DNA of 20,364 nt from a virus, in IMG/VR virus record IMGVR_UViG_3300046002_000614, positions 1-20,364 of that record; one strand, given 5' to 3'. Positions 18,778-20,364 of this stretch are shown piece by piece (the first letter of the stretch is position 1; each line of letters starts with the position of its first letter). The position numbers were made by a program, and so were the translations under genes. Below the pieces are notes generated by a model. It was given only the letters and a program-made list of their open reading frames with translations, searched no databases and was not told the DNA's origin.

Positions 18778-20364
18778 TCGCAGCGGTTGGGGGCTTCTTT
18801 TCGTGGGTCGGTGGCCTTGGCGGTGTCGGCGGTGCTGGCGCGGGGGCTGGTGCAGCGGCGGGTGGCGCGGGCGCGGGGGCGGGCTTTGCGGCGGGCTTTG
18901 TAGGGGTCGCGCCGACGGCCCTTGCGGCAGGGGCAGGGGCGGCGGTCGCGGCTGCGGGCACGACCGGCCTGTGGGCGACGCTCGGCAAAGCCGCTTTCGA
19001 CCTGGCTGTGGCCACCGTTCTCAGCGTGGCGTTCAAGCCTGACCTCGCGTCGGCCTCTGGCGCTCCTCTGGACTTCAAGGCTGACCCCGAGGCTCCTGTC
19101 CCGTTCGTCATCGGGCGCACAGCGACGGGCGGCTCCACCGTCTACGCGGAAGTGTTCGGCGGGGATAAGGCGCGCTTCCTGCGGTTCATCGTGGCCCTGT
19201 CCGCAGCTGGTCCCATCGAGAGCGTCGAGGCGCCGTTCCGCTCCAATGAGCAGGACGTGACCTTCAGCAGCCGTAACGCGGTCGGCTACTACCACGACAA
19301 AATGTATATGGACTACAAGCTCGGGACGCAGCCAGAGACGGCCCACACCGTGTCCATCTCGCCTTGGGGCTCCACCCCCTCGGCAGTCTTCGACAGCGAC
19401 CACAAGCTGTCTGGCATCGCTACCGCGCAATGGATCATGCGCTCTGCCCAGAACGAATATTCGACGGGTGTCCCGACCCCGCGCTGGATCGTCAACGGGC
19501 CTGCTGTCTATGACCCGCGCGAAGACAGCACCTACCCGGGTGGATCTGGTTCACAGCGCTACAACAACCCCACAACGTGGTCCTTCACGGGCAACGACAA
19601 TCCCTACCTTCAGGCCTTGACCTGGTGTCTCGGTCACCAATCGAACGGCAAGGTCGTCATGGGCGCCGGTATCCCGTGGGCGGGCATCGACGTTGCAGCC
19701 TTCGTTGAGGGGGCCAATGTCGCGGAGGCCAACGGCTGGACCTGTGGCGGCATCGCCTACTCGTCTGAGAACAAGTGGACGATCCTCGAAAGTATGCTCC
19801 GGGCCGGCGGGGGCAAGCCGATGCGGCTGGGGGCGAAGGTCTCCTGCGTCGTCTCCACCCCCCGCGTCTCCATCGCCACCCTGACCTCGGCTGACATCGA
19901 CGGAACGCTGGAGATCACCGGCTCCCCCGGACGCCGGGACCGCTTCAACACCGCCCGCTATCGCTACAGAGACGAGAGCTTCGATTGGGAGTTTATTCAG
20001 GCCGACCCCGTTTCCATCTCCGCAGCCGTGACCGAGGACGGGGAGACCCGAACGAAGGAGATCGACTTCGGGCTGGTGCAGGACAAGGATCAGGGGGCGC
20101 AACTCGCGGCCTACGACATCCTCGACAGCCGGGAGATCGGGCCGATCAAGTTTCCGGCGATCCCCAAGTGGATGGCGCTGAAGCCCGGTGACTGCATCAC
20201 CCTGGATGACGACATCTTCGGCACCTACAAGCTGGTGATCTGGAACCGCGAGCGCGACATCGGCACGGGGCAGCGCACGCTCTCCTGCATGGCCGAGACG
20301 GACAGCAAGCACGCCACGGCCTTGGCAATAACCGGAACGGTCCCCTCGCTCCCGACTTATGATC
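18765..20364 (+). CDS. Central tail hub / host-specificity protein, partial
   Basis: This frame is open from ATG 18765 to the window end, at least 533 codons. Residues 8-90 are extremely Gly/Ala-rich and hydrophobic, as in the N-terminal region of lambda J/GTA g15-type hub proteins. Then follow ASGAPLDFKADPEAPVPFVI and GRTATGGSTVYAEVFGGDK, GPAVYDPREDSTYPGGSG, NPYLQALTWCLGH and LRAGGGKPMRLGAKVSCVVS, all in the usual order of tail hub proteins. LKPGDCITLDDDIFGTYKLV near the end is the barrel domain found before the fibronectin-like part. The C-terminal receptor-binding region lies outside the window. It should anchor the tip and determine host contact. Confidence 0.85.
   Translation, partial: MPQVVAAVGGFFSWVGGLGGVGGAGAGAGAAAGGAGAGAGFAAGFVGVAPTALAAGAGAAVAAAGTTGLWATLGKAAFDLAVATVLSVAFKPDLASASGAPLDFKADPEAPVPFVIGRTATGGSTVYAEVFGGDKARFLRFIVALSAAGPIESVEAPFRSNEQDVTFSSRNAVGYYHDKMYMDYKLGTQPETAHTVSISPWGSTPSAVFDSDHKLSGIATAQWIMRSAQNEYSTGVPTPRWIVNGPAVYDPREDSTYPGGSGSQRYNNPTTWSFTGNDNPYLQALTWCLGHQSNGKVVMGAGIPWAGIDVAAFVEGANVAEANGWTCGGIAYSSENKWTILESMLRAGGGKPMRLGAKVSCVVSTPRVSIATLTSADIDGTLEITGSPGRRDRFNTARYRYRDESFDWEFIQADPVSISAAVTEDGETRTKEIDFGLVQDKDQGAQLAAYDILDSREIGPIKFPAIPKWMALKPGDCITLDDDIFGTYKLVIWNRERDIGTGQRTLSCMAETDSKHATALAITGTVPSLPTYD

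Noticed and set aside
18790-18960. Possible low-complexity or sequence-error region (GGC/GCG runs)
   Set aside because: It encodes the Gly/Ala-rich N-terminal segment expected of tail hub proteins, and the frame stays open on both sides.

Overview
The window is the morphogenesis region of a double-stranded DNA tailed phage or prophage with an HK97-type head and a long non-contractile tail (siphovirus plan). The DNA is strongly GC-rich. The tail-end gene order (tape measure, two small tail proteins, NlpC/P60-like peptidase, large hub protein) resembles that of alphaproteobacterial gene transfer agents and related siphophages. An alphaproteobacterial host such as a Caulobacterales member is therefore my best guess, but nothing here proves it. 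No integrase, replication, lysis, tRNA, CRISPR or transposase gene is visible. All annotations rest on reading the sequence and on family knowledge; no database search was run.

Layout. Packaging and head: small terminase (56-439), large terminase (384-2192, TTG start inside the small subunit gene), portal (2192-3415), prohead protease (3399-4001), major capsid protein (4054-5316) followed by a strong hairpin terminator. Next comes an accessory virion cassette: a possible decoration protein (5368-5739), a 54-residue protein (5739-5903), two unknowns (5903-6310, 6310-6648), a repeat-rich fibre-like protein (6641-8257) and a small Ig-like/fibre-adaptor-like protein (8254-8514). The head-tail connector (8511-9065) follows. 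Then come a beta-rich virion-like protein (9109-9606) and a 780-residue fusion of a tail-tube domain to an SGNH esterase (9606-11948). Connector and tail genes resume: head closure (11945-12289), HK97 gp10-like (12286-12708), tail terminator (12708-13094), major tail tube (13174-13596), and a tail assembly chaperone pair expressed by a predicted -1 frameshift (13596-13961 and 13596-14239). One secreted-protein gene lies on the opposite strand (14236-14616) with its own near-leaderless promoter, as expected of a moron. The tail ends with the tape measure (14663-17050), two tail proteins (17047-17637, 17634-18353), an NlpC/P60-like peptidase (18358-18777) and the tail hub protein (18765 to beyond the window end).

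How it works together. Almost every plus-strand gene overlaps its neighbour by 1 to 56 bases, so translation is probably coupled. Coupling is broken by real gaps at only a few places. Three of these gaps carry the same 20-base hairpin element 21-24 bases before the start codon, ahead of the major capsid gene, the 9109 gene and the major tail tube gene. A fourth gap, after the capsid gene, carries a terminator-like hairpin. I read this as a dedicated control that sets high expression of the most abundant virion proteins.

Most unusual points: the tail-tube/SGNH esterase fusion beside a normal tail-tube paralogue; the repeated hairpin leader; the frameshifted chaperone, whose second half has no usable start codon of its own; and the antisense secreted moron with a predicted leaderless transcript.
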